A stretch of DNA of 64,000 nucleotides, taken from positions 1,302,001 through 1,366,000 of the forward strand of contig OZ253953.1 in the NCBI GenBank assembly GCA_965267335.1. Reading direction: 5' to 3'. The stretch is from G965267335 sp965267335 (lineage in GTDB: Bacteria > Bacteroidota > Bacteroidia > Cytophagales > JAAEPT01). Of this stretch, positions 27,227 through 36,471 are shown one piece after another. A program made the translations under genes and the position numbers. The notes beneath the pieces are model-generated. The model did no database searches, was not told the origin of the DNA, and saw nothing but the letters and a program-made list of their open reading frames with translations. The stretch's first letter is position 1. Every line of letters starts with the position of its first letter.

Positions 27227-27258
27227 TTTGCATTTGAATTATGAAGCTTCTATTTTTG
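27227..27258 (+). promoter_or_regulatory. Promoter of rplM-rpsI
   Basis: TTTG at 27227-27230 and TATTTTTG at 27251-27258 are 20 bases apart, an exact fit to the Bacteroidota consensus. Transcription would start near 27264. Confidence 0.7.
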
Positions 27259-27261
27259 TGT

Positions 27262-27281
27262 CCCATTTTGCAGAAGATGGG
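27262..27281 (+). promoter_or_regulatory. Leader hairpin before rplM
   Basis: CCCATTTT and AAGATGGG pair fully (one G-U) around a GCAG loop at the very 5' end of the predicted leader. Bacteroidota L13 operons are known to carry ribosomal-protein leaders; whether this hairpin is one of them cannot be judged by eye. Confidence 0.45.
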
Positions 27282-27309
27282 TAATTTGATTGATAAAACA
27301 GTATAGAAA

Positions 27310-27753
27310 GTGGATGCAATAAGTTATAAAACTGCAGTCGTTAATAAAGCAGGAGCTAACAAAAAATGGTTAGTGATTGACGCTGAGGGTCAGGTACTTG
27401 GGAGAATGGCAAGTGAAGTGGCCAAAAGAATAAGAGGAAAGCATAAAGCGAGTTTTACTCCTAATGCGGATTGCGGTGATTTCGTTATTGTTATCAACGC
27501 TGACAAAATCAAACTTACCGGAGAAAAGTGGGTGAAGAAGCAATATATCTCTCACTCAGGTTATCCAGGAGGTCAAAAAATTAAAACTGCTGAAGAGGTT
27601 TACAGAAAAGATCCTACAAGATTGGTAGAAGCAGCAGTAAGAGGTATGCTACCTAAGAATCGTCTTGGAAGAGCTATCTTCAAAAATCTACATGTATATA
27701 ACGGTGCTGAGCATCCTCACGATGCACAAAAGCCTGAAGCAATAAAACTATAA
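27310..27753 (+). CDS. rplM: 50S ribosomal protein L13
   Basis: The 147-residue protein has the L13 core: WLVIDAEGQVLGRMASEVAK, the GDFVIVINADKI strand, the KWVKKQYISHSGYPGG loop and the MLPKNRLGRAIFKNLHVY signature. The start is GTG at 27310 (VDAISYKT decoded as Met first). It heads the rplM-rpsI-rpsB-tsf cluster and has a near-perfect promoter 50 bases upstream. Confidence 0.97.
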   Translation: MDAISYKTAVVNKAGANKKWLVIDAEGQVLGRMASEVAKRIRGKHKASFTPNADCGDFVIVINADKIKLTGEKWVKKQYISHSGYPGGQKIKTAEEVYRKDPTRLVEAAVRGMLPKNRLGRAIFKNLHVYNGAEHPHDAQKPEAIKL

Positions 27754-27762
27754 TAACTGTTA

Positions 27763-28149
27763 ATGGAAGTTATCAACACAATTGGAAGAAGAAAAACGTC
27801 TGTGGCGAGAATTTATATGTCGTCAGGCAAGGGGCAGGTTTCTGTAAACGGTAGAGATATTAAGGAATACTTTACTACCGAAGTTCTTCAAAATATAGTT
27901 AAGTACCCACTTGAAGTTGTTGAGGAGGCTGGTAAAGTCGACCTGAATGTAAACGTATCAGGTGGAGGTTTTAAAGGTCAGGCTGAGGCTACTCGTATGG
28001 CTATCGCACGTGCACTTTGTGAGGTTAATCCGGATTACCGTCCTGCATTGAAGCAAGAAGGACTCCTTACCAGAGACCCTCGTATGGTTGAGCGTAAGAA
28101 ATACGGTAGAAGAAAAGCGAGAAGAAGATTCCAGTTCAGTAAACGTTAA
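27763..28149 (+). CDS. rpsI: 30S ribosomal protein S9
   Basis: The 128-residue protein shows IGRRKTSVARIYM at the start, the VSGGGFKGQAEATRMAIARA core, and the KYGRRKARRRFQFSKR tail, whose last arginine reaches the P-site tRNA. It follows rplM by 9 bases, the conserved L13-S9 pair. Confidence 0.97.
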   Translation: MEVINTIGRRKTSVARIYMSSGKGQVSVNGRDIKEYFTTEVLQNIVKYPLEVVEEAGKVDLNVNVSGGGFKGQAEATRMAIARALCEVNPDYRPALKQEGLLTRDPRMVERKKYGRRKARRRFQFSKR

Positions 28150-28174
28150 GATATTTTAAGGCAAAATTTGTAGA

Positions 28175-29143
28175 ATGAGCAAAAAAATTAGTCATAAAGA
28201 GTTGTTAGATGCCGGTGTACATTTCGGACACCTAACACGTAAGTGGGATCCTAGAATGGCTCCATACATTTTCATGGAGAAAAATGGTATCCACATCATT
28301 GACCTGCACAAAACTTTACATAACCTGGAAGAAGCGAAAAGCGCTATTAAGAATATTGTGAAGTCGGGAAGAAAGGTGATGTTTGTCGCAACAAAGAAAC
28401 AAGCTCAAGGTATCGTTGCTGATGAGGCGAGAAGGCTCAAAATGCCTTACGTTACTGAAAGATGGCTTGGTGGTATGTTGACTAACTTTACTACAGTAAG
28501 AAAGTCCCTTAAGAAAATGGCATCGATCGATAAGCTGATGAAAGATGAAGCTTTTGAGAACCTTGCTAAGAGAGAGCGACTGATGAAGCATCGTGAAAAA
28601 GAAAAGCTTCAAAGAGTATTGGGAGGTATCACTGACCTTACAAGACTACCGGCAGCTCTTTTCGTAATTGATATTAAGAAAGAACACATTGCAATTGCTG
28701 AAGCACACAAGCTTAACATTCCTGTTTTTGCAATGGTTGATACGAACTCAAACCCTGATGCTGTTGATTATGCAATTCCATCAAATGATGATGCTTTCAA
28801 ATCAGTTGCATTGATCACTTCTGAAATTGGAAAAGCTATTGAAGAGGCTTTAGAAGAAAGAAAGAAGATGAAGGATGAGATGAAAGATCAGGAAGAATCT
28901 GAAGAGGCAGAAGTAGCAGAAGCAAAAAAAGCAGCAGCCAAAAAGGAAGAAAAGCCTGAGGCTAAGAAAGAAGAGAAAGATGCTGCTCCAAAGAAGGCTC
29001 CCGCAAAAAAAGTAGAGGCTAAGAAGGAAGAAAAAGCTTCAGCGGACGCTAAAGAGGAGACTGATGAAAAACCTGCTGCTAAAAAGAAAACAACTACTAC
29101 GAAGGCAACTAAGAAGTCTGAAGAAGTAGCAGCTGATAAGTAA
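28175..29143 (+). CDS. rpsB: 30S ribosomal protein S2 with K/E/A-rich tail
   Basis: The first about 230 residues are ordinary S2: DAGVHFGHLTRKWDPRMAPY, VMFVATKKQAQGIV, YVTERWLGGMLTNF and the DTNSNPDAVDYAIPSNDDA block. The last about 90 residues (from EERKKMKDEMK) are a low-complexity run of Lys, Glu and Ala with repeats such as AKKEEK, absent in the short S2 forms but seen in Bacteroidota. Its role is unknown. The gene is 25 bases after rpsI; a terminator-like hairpin separates it from tsf. Confidence 0.96.
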   Translation: MSKKISHKELLDAGVHFGHLTRKWDPRMAPYIFMEKNGIHIIDLHKTLHNLEEAKSAIKNIVKSGRKVMFVATKKQAQGIVADEARRLKMPYVTERWLGGMLTNFTTVRKSLKKMASIDKLMKDEAFENLAKRERLMKHREKEKLQRVLGGITDLTRLPAALFVIDIKKEHIAIAEAHKLNIPVFAMVDTNSNPDAVDYAIPSNDDAFKSVALITSEIGKAIEEALEERKKMKDEMKDQEESEEAEVAEAKKAAAKKEEKPEAKKEEKDAAPKKAPAKKVEAKKEEKASADAKEETDEKPAAKKKTTTTKATKKSEEVAADK

Positions 29144-29170
29144 TTAAGTAGAAAAATTTGATCATATGAA

Positions 29171-29207
29171 ATTGAACATCGAACCAGATTTGATGTTCAA
29201 TTTTTTT
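29171..29207 (+). terminator. Terminator or attenuator between rpsB and tsf
   Basis: ATTGAACATC (29171-29180) and GATGTTCAAT (29192-29201) are perfect 10-base arms followed by TTTTTTT. tsf begins 22 bases later, so this should lower tsf transcription relative to rpsB, or tsf has its own promoter. Confidence 0.75.
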
Positions 29208-29229
29208 GTATAAATAAAAAATAACGAAA

Positions 29230-30063
29230 ATGGCTATATCTGCACAAGACGTAAATAAGCTCCGAAAAGAAACCGGAGCTGGTATGATGGATTGTAAAAA
29301 GGCGCTCGAAGAAGCTGGTGGAGATTTTGATGGAGCGATTGACATCCTTAGAAAAAAAGGACAAAAAATATCTGCAAAACGTGCAGATAGAGAGGCTTCT
29401 GAAGGAGCTGTTTTTGTATCGACAACACCAGATAGTACAAAAGGTATTTTAGTAGCACTTAACTGCGAAACTGACTTTGTAGCAAAGAATGATGACTTCC
29501 TTGGTCTTGGTAAGTCTATTCTTGACATTGCTACTTCAAAAACTCCTGCGAGTCACGATCAACTTCTTTCTGAAGCTATGAGTGATGGACGTTCTATCGC
29601 TGATCACCTTACCGATTTCATGGGTAAGATAGGTGAGAAAATTGAAGTAAGCTCTTACGAGGTAATGGAAGGTGAAACTGTTGTGCCTTACATTCACTCC
29701 AATGCTAAGCTTGGTGTAATGGTTGCTTTAAAAGGAGCGAATGGAGATGCTGTTACTGAAATAGGAAAAGATGTTGCTATGCAAATTGCTGCAATGAATC
29801 CTGTTGCTGTAGATAAAGACGGTGTTTCGCAGGATATTATCGACAGAGAAATTGCGATCGGAAAAGAGCAGGCTCTTCAGGAAGGTAAGCCGGAAGATTT
29901 AGTTGAAAAAATCGCTCTAGGTAAGCTGAACAAGTTCTACAAGGAAAACACACTTCTTAACCAGGCATTTGTGAAGGATAATAACAAAACTATCCAGCAG
30001 GTACTGAAAGAAGTGAATAATGATTTAACCGTTTCTGAGTTCAAAAGAATCTCAATCGGATAA
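29230..30063 (+). CDS. tsf: Translation elongation factor Ts
   Basis: The 277-residue guanine-exchange factor for EF-Tu opens with the UBA-like domain (QDVNKLRKETGAGMMDCKKA), followed by LVALNCETDFVAKNDDF, the site that contacts EF-Tu, then HSNAKLGVMVAL and AMNPVAVDKDGV. The length is normal. It is separated from rpsB by a hairpin with a T-run. Confidence 0.97.
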   Translation: MAISAQDVNKLRKETGAGMMDCKKALEEAGGDFDGAIDILRKKGQKISAKRADREASEGAVFVSTTPDSTKGILVALNCETDFVAKNDDFLGLGKSILDIATSKTPASHDQLLSEAMSDGRSIADHLTDFMGKIGEKIEVSSYEVMEGETVVPYIHSNAKLGVMVALKGANGDAVTEIGKDVAMQIAAMNPVAVDKDGVSQDIIDREIAIGKEQALQEGKPEDLVEKIALGKLNKFYKENTLLNQAFVKDNNKTIQQVLKEVNNDLTVSEFKRISIG

Positions 30064-30090
30064 GTCTTATATACATCTTATTAAAAAAGA

Positions 30091-30126
30091 AAACCCTGAG
30101 AGAAGTCTCGGGGGTTTTTTGTTTTT
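30091..30126. terminator. Bidirectional terminator between tsf and the LRR gene
   Basis: AACCC-T-GAGA, GAAG, TCTC-G-GGGTT is a strong stem with T-runs on both sides: TTTTTTGTTTTT to the right on the plus strand and TTTTCTTTTTT on the minus strand. It serves both convergent genes. Confidence 0.8.
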
Positions 30127-31003
30127 ACTCAAAGTAAATCTTTGTATTGGGTAGTAGCGCCTGGATATTTTGCCTTTCTTTTTTCTTAATATCATTACCT
30201 GCCAGCATAAGAGTTTTCAGGTTTTTCAACCCACTTATGTGTAATGGTAATGATGTTAATTGGTTCATAGAAAGATCCAGAGTCTCCAGGTTCTTCAACT
30301 TGGCTATTGAAGTTGGAAGGGTCTGGAGCTTGTTCTGGCGGATATATAAGTTTTTTAAATTTTTAAGATTACCAAACTCAGCAGGTAAGTTGCTTAGATT
30401 GTTTTTATTGAGCGTCAGATCTTTCAGTTTACTGAGCCTTCCGATGGCAGGGTTAAGGGATGTTAATCCGTTACTGCTTAAGTCCAGAATGATCAGGTTA
30501 TTTAACTTGCCCAGACTGCTTGATAACTGTGTAGCCTTATTACCCATGAAATTGAGCTTGACAAGATTTGTCATCTTGTAAGAAGTAGAGGGTAAATTGG
30601 TCAATCTCTTGAAACTGAAGTCGGCACAGAAAATAATTTCAGGCTCGTTTTTAAAAACATCACTTTCAGGACCGTAACATTCTCCCATACAGCTGCTTTC
30701 AAGCATTCTCGCTGCTTTCATATTACCCAATCGCAGTGCCTGAGATAAATCAAAGCATAATTCGGAATTCTCGAAACCATATTGCTTGGCTAATAAGTCC
30801 TTTGCACGCGCTCGTTGGTAATAGGCACTGGAGAAATCAGCTCTCAGGCTAATGGCATTGGTGAAATCCCCGATCGCATCCATATACTGCTTACTCTTTA
30901 GTTTTGCGAGCCCGCTTTTGTAATAAGCATCAGCATCAGGAAGCTTATAACCTGAGAATATTGTCGATGATAGTAGTATTAATAAGGTTACTAGTTTTTT
31001 CAT
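30125..31003 (-). CDS. Secreted TPR and leucine-rich-repeat protein
   Basis: The 292-residue protein has a signal peptide (about 1-18), one TPR-like unit with YYKSGLAKLKSKQYMDAIGD, a short cysteine-containing stretch (SSCMGECYG) and then about seven LRR units of 23 residues (motif LKNLxxLxLxxNxLxxLP, residues 130-275). Solenoids of this kind bind proteins, often at the cell surface. No sorting motif was seen. It is monocistronic, convergent with tsf. Confidence 0.88.
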   Translation of the reverse strand: MKKLVTLLILLSSTIFSGYKLPDADAYYKSGLAKLKSKQYMDAIGDFTNAISLRADFSSAYYQRARAKDLLAKQYGFENSELCFDLSQALRLGNMKAARMLESSCMGECYGPESDVFKNEPEIIFCADFSFKRLTNLPSTSYKMTNLVKLNFMGNKATQLSSSLGKLNNLIILDLSSNGLTSLNPAIGRLSKLKDLTLNKNNLSNLPAEFGNLKNLKNLYIRQNKLQTLPTSIAKLKNLETLDLSMNQLTSLPLHISGLKNLKTLMLAGNDIKKKERQNIQALLPNTKIYFE

Positions 31004-31129
31004 GCTGTTGAGGTTTGGACATAAATACCCGTTTACATATACGGCACTCCCTTAGAAAAGTTTAATTTATTATTGCAAAAATTCTACCAAACTTGAAAAT
31101 TGTGCAATATTCACCAGTTTTAGGGCTGA

Positions 31130-32428
31130 TTATTTGTTTTGCGCAGCCATAATGTCTTCAATTTCTTCCACCTCAATAGGAATACTTTTCATAAGGTCTA
31201 CCGGACCATCGTTAGTGATCAGTATATCATTTTCTATTCTCACACCTATGCCCTCTTCCAGGACGTATATTCCCGGTTCACAAGTGTATACCATTCCTGC
31301 TTCCAACGGCCTCTCACGATTGTCCACATCATGAACGTCAAGACCTATGGAATGTGAGACTCCGTGCATGAAGTATTTGCGGTAAGCTGGGTTTTTAGGG
31401 TCTTGGTTGTCAATTTCGTTTTGAGTGAGCAGCCCCAGTCCTATCAGCTCCTTCTCAATAAATGAGCATACTTCTTTGGTGTAGTCTGCAATCAGAATGC
31501 CCGGGTTGAGTAATGAGATTGCAAACCTTTGTGCTCTAAGTACGGCATTATAGATTTCCTTTTGCCGTGGAGTAAACTTGCCTGAAGAAGGCACACACCT
31601 GGTGAGGTCTGCGTTGTAGTTAGCATATTCAGCACCAAAGTCCATTAGGATAAGCTCGTCTTCTTTAATTATGGATTCGTTGGCGATATAATGAAGTACA
31701 CAGGCATTGGCACCAGAAGCTATTATCGGGCTGTAGGCATGACCTCTCGATCCACTTCTTATAAACTCATGTGTGATTTCGGCCTCCAGCTGGTATTCGT
31801 AGATGCCTGGTCTTGTTTTGTCGAGAACTCGCTTGAAGGCACTTTCAGTAATCTTACAGGCCTCCTTCATTAGCTGAATTTCAATGCCGGACTTTACCAT
31901 GCGCAGGTTATGCAAAATAGGAGCCGACTTTTCGTAGTTGACTTTGGGAAACTCACCTTGAATCCATTTCTTGAAGCGATCGTCCCTAGTTTCTACATTA
32001 GAAGTAGCTCGCGAGTGTTCGTTGGAGTTGAGGTAGATATTTTCTGCCTTGGGAATCAATGACTTTACCACCTGTTCGAAATCGCTTTCCCAATATACCG
32101 TAGTAATACCTGAAACCTTAGTAGCGTCTTCTTTGGAGTGCTTTTTGCCTTCCCATATAGCAATCGAAGGACTGGTTTCCTTCACAAAAAGGATTTCTCT
32201 TTTGTCGCTATCCGGATGGTCAGGGAATAATATCAGAAATGTATCTTCCTGATCAATGCCACTAAGGTAAAAGAGGTCGTTATTCTGACGAAAGGGCATG
32301 ACACCATCAGCATTGGTAGGCATGATATCGTTAGAATTGAAAATTGCCATTGACTTAGGTTTGAGCTCTTTTATGAAATTCTTTCGGTTGGAGGTAAAAA
32401 GAGAATTGTCAATAGGGAAGTATCTCAT
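31130..32428 (-). CDS. Xaa-Pro aminopeptidase (M24B)
   Basis: The 432-residue enzyme is an aminopeptidase P that removes N-terminal residues before proline. The N-terminal domain (about 1-165) is followed by the pita-bread domain with metal ligands in ILMDFGAEYANYNADLTRCVP (two Asp), HGVSHSIGLDVHDV (His), YTCEPGIYV (Glu) and GVRIENDILI (Glu). It is cytoplasmic, with no signal. Its start lies 23 bases from the divergent subtilase gene. Confidence 0.93.
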   Translation of the reverse strand: MRYFPIDNSLFTSNRKNFIKELKPKSMAIFNSNDIMPTNADGVMPFRQNNDLFYLSGIDQEDTFLILFPDHPDSDKREILFVKETSPSIAIWEGKKHSKEDATKVSGITTVYWESDFEQVVKSLIPKAENIYLNSNEHSRATSNVETRDDRFKKWIQGEFPKVNYEKSAPILHNLRMVKSGIEIQLMKEACKITESAFKRVLDKTRPGIYEYQLEAEITHEFIRSGSRGHAYSPIIASGANACVLHYIANESIIKEDELILMDFGAEYANYNADLTRCVPSSGKFTPRQKEIYNAVLRAQRFAISLLNPGILIADYTKEVCSFIEKELIGLGLLTQNEIDNQDPKNPAYRKYFMHGVSHSIGLDVHDVDNRERPLEAGMVYTCEPGIYVLEEGIGVRIENDILITNDGPVDLMKSIPIEVEEIEDIMAAQNK

Positions 32429-32451
32429 TTTAAATTAATTTTGCAGCCGCT

Positions 32452-34101
32452 ATGCGCATATTTCTTACATTGGGCCGTGCTTTTTTACTTTTTGTCTTTA
32501 CTAGTTGTTGTCTGTCTTCAGCCGCTTTTGCTCAAGCCAAATACTGGATAGACTTCACCGATAAAGATATAGAGAATTACGATCATACGAAATTTTTGAC
32601 TGAAGGGACTCGTATGAACAGGCTAAGGGAGGGTGCAGCTCTTTGGCAATATTCAGATGTACCCGTCAGAAAAGAATATATTCAGGCGTTAAGAGCTAAT
32701 GATATTGAACCTATTATTGTTTCAAGGTGGTTTAACTCTGTATCTGCTGTACTAACGGACGAAAGAATTGCCAACCTAAAAGAACTTCCCTTTGTACAAT
32801 CTATTGTACCTCTTGGACCTGAGCTGAGACCTACAGGGTTAGGCAGTGGTCAGCATTCCTCGGTGCTTTCTCAGTTGGGGGCAGAATTTTTCGATAAGGC
32901 TGGCTTGAATGGAAAGGGTGTGTCTATAGGAATTATAGATGCGGGCTTTGCTGATGCGGATAGCTTGCCTGAATTAAATCATGTATTCAAAAACAGATCT
33001 GTAAAAGTGACCAGAGATTTTCTAAGCCCAGGCAGGGATGATTTTTACCGGCAAGTAACAAGAGCTGACAGACACGGGACCAAGGTTTGGCGTCTGGTGG
33101 CTGGATACAACGATACCTCACAACTAAAGTATGGACTGGCAACAAATGCAGATTTCTACCTAGCCCGAACAGAAGACGGCATCAAGGAGTATAGAGTAGA
33201 AGAAGATGCATGGGTGGCTGCAATCGAATGGATGGATAGCCTCGGAGTGCGATTGGTGACTACATCATTGGGGTATACCGATTCTTTTGATGATCCCAAA
33301 GAGAATTACAAAAGCACTCAAATGGATGGACAAACAAGTAGAGTGGCACAAGCAGCAGAAATTGCAGCAACCGAAAAGGGTATATTCGTGGTAGTTGCAG
33401 CGGGTAATGAAGGTAACCTGGAGTGGGAAACCTTAAGTACACCCGCAGATGCGAAATCAGCATTTGCAGTCGGGGCCTGCGGATTCAATACTTATAAGAA
33501 AAAGGGGTATAGTAGCATCGGGCCTGATTATATTGATTATGTAAAACCAGATGCAGTATGCTTTAGTACCAATGGAACATCTTATTCCGCACCAAGTATG
33601 GCGGGCTTTGTTGCTTGTTTGATTCAACAGAATCCTGGTATCACTAATCTTCAATTGAAAGAAGCGATATATCAGTCTTGTCATCTCTACCCGTTTCCAA
33701 ATAATTATATAGGCTATGGTGTGCCTGATGCCAGAAAGGCTATGCAGTATGTAAAAGGAGACAAAATTGCCGGAAACGCTACTACACGCGTGTCTGTACG
33801 CTCAAAAGAGTGGTTGTATACCTATGAAAGCTTGCCCGAATTACGACCCGTGTGTTTCTATAAAAAAGATGAAATTCACGTAATTAAGCAGGAAGAGCTC
33901 TCTGTGGAATCCAGAAAACGTAAAAACAAGAACTACTCTAAAGAAAAGAGAAAAGAAATGAAGGCAGAACGGAAAAGACTGAAGAAAGAAGGTAAATATG
34001 TAGCCGAAAAATATAATATGATTCGTGTGAGTCGTATGAATGGTGCTAAATTCACCACAGTACATACCGGAGACGGAGTTTACGAATTGATTTGGGAATA
34101 G
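32452..34101 (+). CDS. Secreted subtilisin-like serine protease with basic C-tail
   Basis: The 549-residue protein has a signal peptide (1-27, ending AFAQA), a propeptide-like stretch to about 125, and an S8 catalytic domain with D163 (GIIDAGFAD), H208 (ADRHGTKV) and S377 (GTSYSAP). The tail holds a very basic run (about residues 488-530: RKRKNK, KEKRKEMKAERKR) before a final strand TVHTGDGVYELIW. It is the first gene of a tight five-gene operon; the GT4 gene starts 5 bases after its stop. Confidence 0.9.
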   Translation: MRIFLTLGRAFLLFVFTSCCLSSAAFAQAKYWIDFTDKDIENYDHTKFLTEGTRMNRLREGAALWQYSDVPVRKEYIQALRANDIEPIIVSRWFNSVSAVLTDERIANLKELPFVQSIVPLGPELRPTGLGSGQHSSVLSQLGAEFFDKAGLNGKGVSIGIIDAGFADADSLPELNHVFKNRSVKVTRDFLSPGRDDFYRQVTRADRHGTKVWRLVAGYNDTSQLKYGLATNADFYLARTEDGIKEYRVEEDAWVAAIEWMDSLGVRLVTTSLGYTDSFDDPKENYKSTQMDGQTSRVAQAAEIAATEKGIFVVVAAGNEGNLEWETLSTPADAKSAFAVGACGFNTYKKKGYSSIGPDYIDYVKPDAVCFSTNGTSYSAPSMAGFVACLIQQNPGITNLQLKEAIYQSCHLYPFPNNYIGYGVPDARKAMQYVKGDKIAGNATTRVSVRSKEWLYTYESLPELRPVCFYKKDEIHVIKQEELSVESRKRKNKNYSKEKRKEMKAERKRLKKEGKYVAEKYNMIRVSRMNGAKFTTVHTGDGVYELIWE

Positions 34102-34106
34102 CAGGA

Positions 34107-35228
34107 ATGAGAATAGGGTTTGATGCAAAGCGAGCATATAACAACTTTAGTGGTTTAGGAAACTACAGCCGCTATGTGTTGAATAATATGGTCGCAATGT
34201 ACCCCGAGGATGTGATGTTTGCATTTACTCCCAAAAGGAATGAAGAACTCTCAAAGCGGGTGTCTAAAAAATTAATTCTTCAGGAACCAGGTGATGCCCT
34301 CACCCGTTCATTTCACTCAATTTGGAGAAGTCTCGCATGGGCCAATATAGCTGAAAGCAGAAGGCTTGATGTCTTTCACGGACTTAGCAACGAATTGCCG
34401 GCCAAGATTCACAAGTCCAGGGTCAAATCAGTTGTTACTATCCATGATTTGATTTTTAAACGGTTTCCGGAACAGTATAAGGCGGTTGACAGAAAAATTT
34501 ATGATAAGAAATTCAGATTTGCCTGTGAGGTGGCAGAGAAAGTCGTTGCGATTAGCGAGCAGACGAAGAGCGATATAACTGAATTTTATGATATTCCTGC
34601 CGAAAAGATTGAGGTTGTTTATCAGGATTGTGATCCAGCTTATCACTTAAGTGTAAGCAATGAACAAGCCACTGAAGTAAAGGAGAAGTATGCCCTACCA
34701 GACCGATATATACTTTGTGTTGGCACTATCCAGGAAAGGAAAAATCAATTACGCCTGGTTAAAGCCTTTCATCAGTTGGCCCCCAAAGAAGGACTTGTGC
34801 TAGTAGGTAAGAAAACAGCGTATAGTCGTGAACTGGAAGACTACATAAAAAAGAATAACCTGGAGCATAAAGTAAGGATCCTCGAAAATGTGGAGTCGCA
34901 GGATTTGCCGGTAATTTACTTTGCAGCTTCTATATTTGTATATCCATCTTTATTTGAGGGGTTTGGCATACCAATCATTGAGGCCCAAAATATGGGGGTG
35001 CCTGTAATTACATCTACCGGAAGTTGCTTCTCGGAGACAGGTGGCAATGCAGCTACCTATGTTGATCCTATGGATACTGAAGCTTTGGCTGCAGCAATGA
35101 AGGACCTACTCATTGATGAGATGGGCAATATTGAAAGGGCAAATGAAGGGAAGGTCAATGTAATGCGTTTTAGAGCCGAGAAAACAATCCCTCAACTTCA
35201 TGAGGTTTATGAAAGTTTAAATGTCTGA
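34107..35228 (+). CDS. GT4-family glycosyltransferase
   Basis: The 373-residue GT-B enzyme has RIGFDAKRAYNNFSGLGNYS at the N-terminus (donor/acceptor Rossmann loop) and the EGFGIPIIEAQNMG (EX7E) motif in the C-terminal domain, with VGTIQERKNQ before it. It transfers a sugar from a nucleotide donor; the acceptor is unknown. I chose ATG 34107 over a TTG at 34092. Its last 8 bases overlap the M16 gene. Confidence 0.92.
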   Translation: MRIGFDAKRAYNNFSGLGNYSRYVLNNMVAMYPEDVMFAFTPKRNEELSKRVSKKLILQEPGDALTRSFHSIWRSLAWANIAESRRLDVFHGLSNELPAKIHKSRVKSVVTIHDLIFKRFPEQYKAVDRKIYDKKFRFACEVAEKVVAISEQTKSDITEFYDIPAEKIEVVYQDCDPAYHLSVSNEQATEVKEKYALPDRYILCVGTIQERKNQLRLVKAFHQLAPKEGLVLVGKKTAYSRELEDYIKKNNLEHKVRILENVESQDLPVIYFAASIFVYPSLFEGFGIPIIEAQNMGVPVITSTGSCFSETGGNAATYVDPMDTEALAAAMKDLLIDEMGNIERANEGKVNVMRFRAEKTIPQLHEVYESLNV

Positions 35229-36471
35229 TTTTAAAATATACGAGCTGGCCAATGGTATTCGTGTTGTTCACAAGGAAGTGACCAATACCCAGGTTGCCCA
35301 CTGTGGCTTTGTGCTGGACATTGGTAGCCGGGATGAATTGGAGCATGAGGTTGGGTTGGCCCACTTCTGGGAACACATGGCCTTCAAAGGGACCAACCGA
35401 AGAAAATCCTTTCATATTCTCAACCGACTTGAGTCAGTAGGAGGTGAGCTGAATGCTTATACGACCAAAGAAAAAATCTATTTCTACGCTTCAGCTCTGG
35501 ATAAGCACTACGAAAAGTCTCTCGAACTACTGCACGATATCACTTTCAATTCTACTTTTCCTGCAAAAGAAATAGAAAGGGAAAAAGGAGTCATCCTGGA
35601 AGAGATGGCGATGTACCGGGATACACCGGAAGATGCAATAAATGACGAATTTGACGGACTTATATTTGATGGACACCCGCTAGGAAATAATATATTAGGG
35701 ACAGAAAAAAGCGTAAAATCATTTAAACATACGGACTTTAAAAAGTTCCTGGAAGCCAACCTGAACACCGAGCGACTGATCTTTGCTTCCATAGGAAATA
35801 TTAGTTTTGAAAAGGTGAAAAAACTGGCGGAGAAATACCTTAGCGACATTCCGAAGTACTCAGCTCATCGTGAGCGCCAGCCGGTAACCTCATATCATCC
35901 CCGCCTGCTGGAAGAACAAAAAGCGATTAGTCAGGCACACTGTATAATCGGCAGGACCGCCTACTCTATAAATGATGATAAACGAGTTCCGTTCTTTATG
36001 CTGAATCACCTCTTGGGTGGTCCAGTATTCAGTTCCAGATTAAATATGATTCTAAGGGAAAAGAAAGGCTATGTTTATACTGTAGAAGCAAACTATAGTT
36101 CATTCACCGATACGGGCCTGATGGGAATCTATTTCGGAACTGAAAAGCGACACCTCAATCATAGTATTAAAATTATTAAGAAGGAAATGGCCAGACTCCG
36201 GGAAGTTCCTTTAGGTACTGTGCAGCTTCATAACCTGAAAGAGCAGATCAAAGGACAGCTGGCAATGGCTGATGAGAGTAATTCAGGAATGATGCAGATG
36301 ATGGGAAAGAGTATACTTGACCTTGGGAGAATTGACTCTGTACAGACCTTATTTGATAAAATTGATGCGCTCTCCGCGAAAGATTTGCAGGAGGTGGCCA
36401 ATGAAATTTATGTAGAAGATCAGCTCAGTATATTAAAATATATTCCTCAAAATGGAGTTCATAGACCCTAA
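35221..36471 (+). CDS. M16-family zinc metallopeptidase
   Basis: The 416-residue protein carries the inverted zinc motif HFWEH (H48, E51, H52), with a further glutamate in the VILEEMAMYRD helix near 127. It has the two-lobed core of processing-peptidase-like M16B proteins. No signal peptide is visible, so it probably acts in the cytoplasm. It overlaps the GT4 gene by 8 bases and the methyltransferase gene by 20. Confidence 0.93.
   Translation: MSDFKIYELANGIRVVHKEVTNTQVAHCGFVLDIGSRDELEHEVGLAHFWEHMAFKGTNRRKSFHILNRLESVGGELNAYTTKEKIYFYASALDKHYEKSLELLHDITFNSTFPAKEIEREKGVILEEMAMYRDTPEDAINDEFDGLIFDGHPLGNNILGTEKSVKSFKHTDFKKFLEANLNTERLIFASIGNISFEKVKKLAEKYLSDIPKYSAHRERQPVTSYHPRLLEEQKAISQAHCIIGRTAYSINDDKRVPFFMLNHLLGGPVFSSRLNMILREKKGYVYTVEANYSSFTDTGLMGIYFGTEKRHLNHSIKIIKKEMARLREVPLGTVQLHNLKEQIKGQLAMADESNSGMMQMMGKSILDLGRIDSVQTLFDKIDALSAKDLQEVANEIYVEDQLSILKYIPQNGVHRP

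Noticed and set aside
29109..29528. Antisense ORF of 139 codons over the rpsB end and tsf start
   Set aside because: It is opposite the conserved tsf and rpsB sequences and has no recognisable protein features.
30147..30581. Plus-strand ORF over the LRR gene
   Set aside because: Its regular pattern mirrors the LRR repeat on the other strand; no independent evidence.
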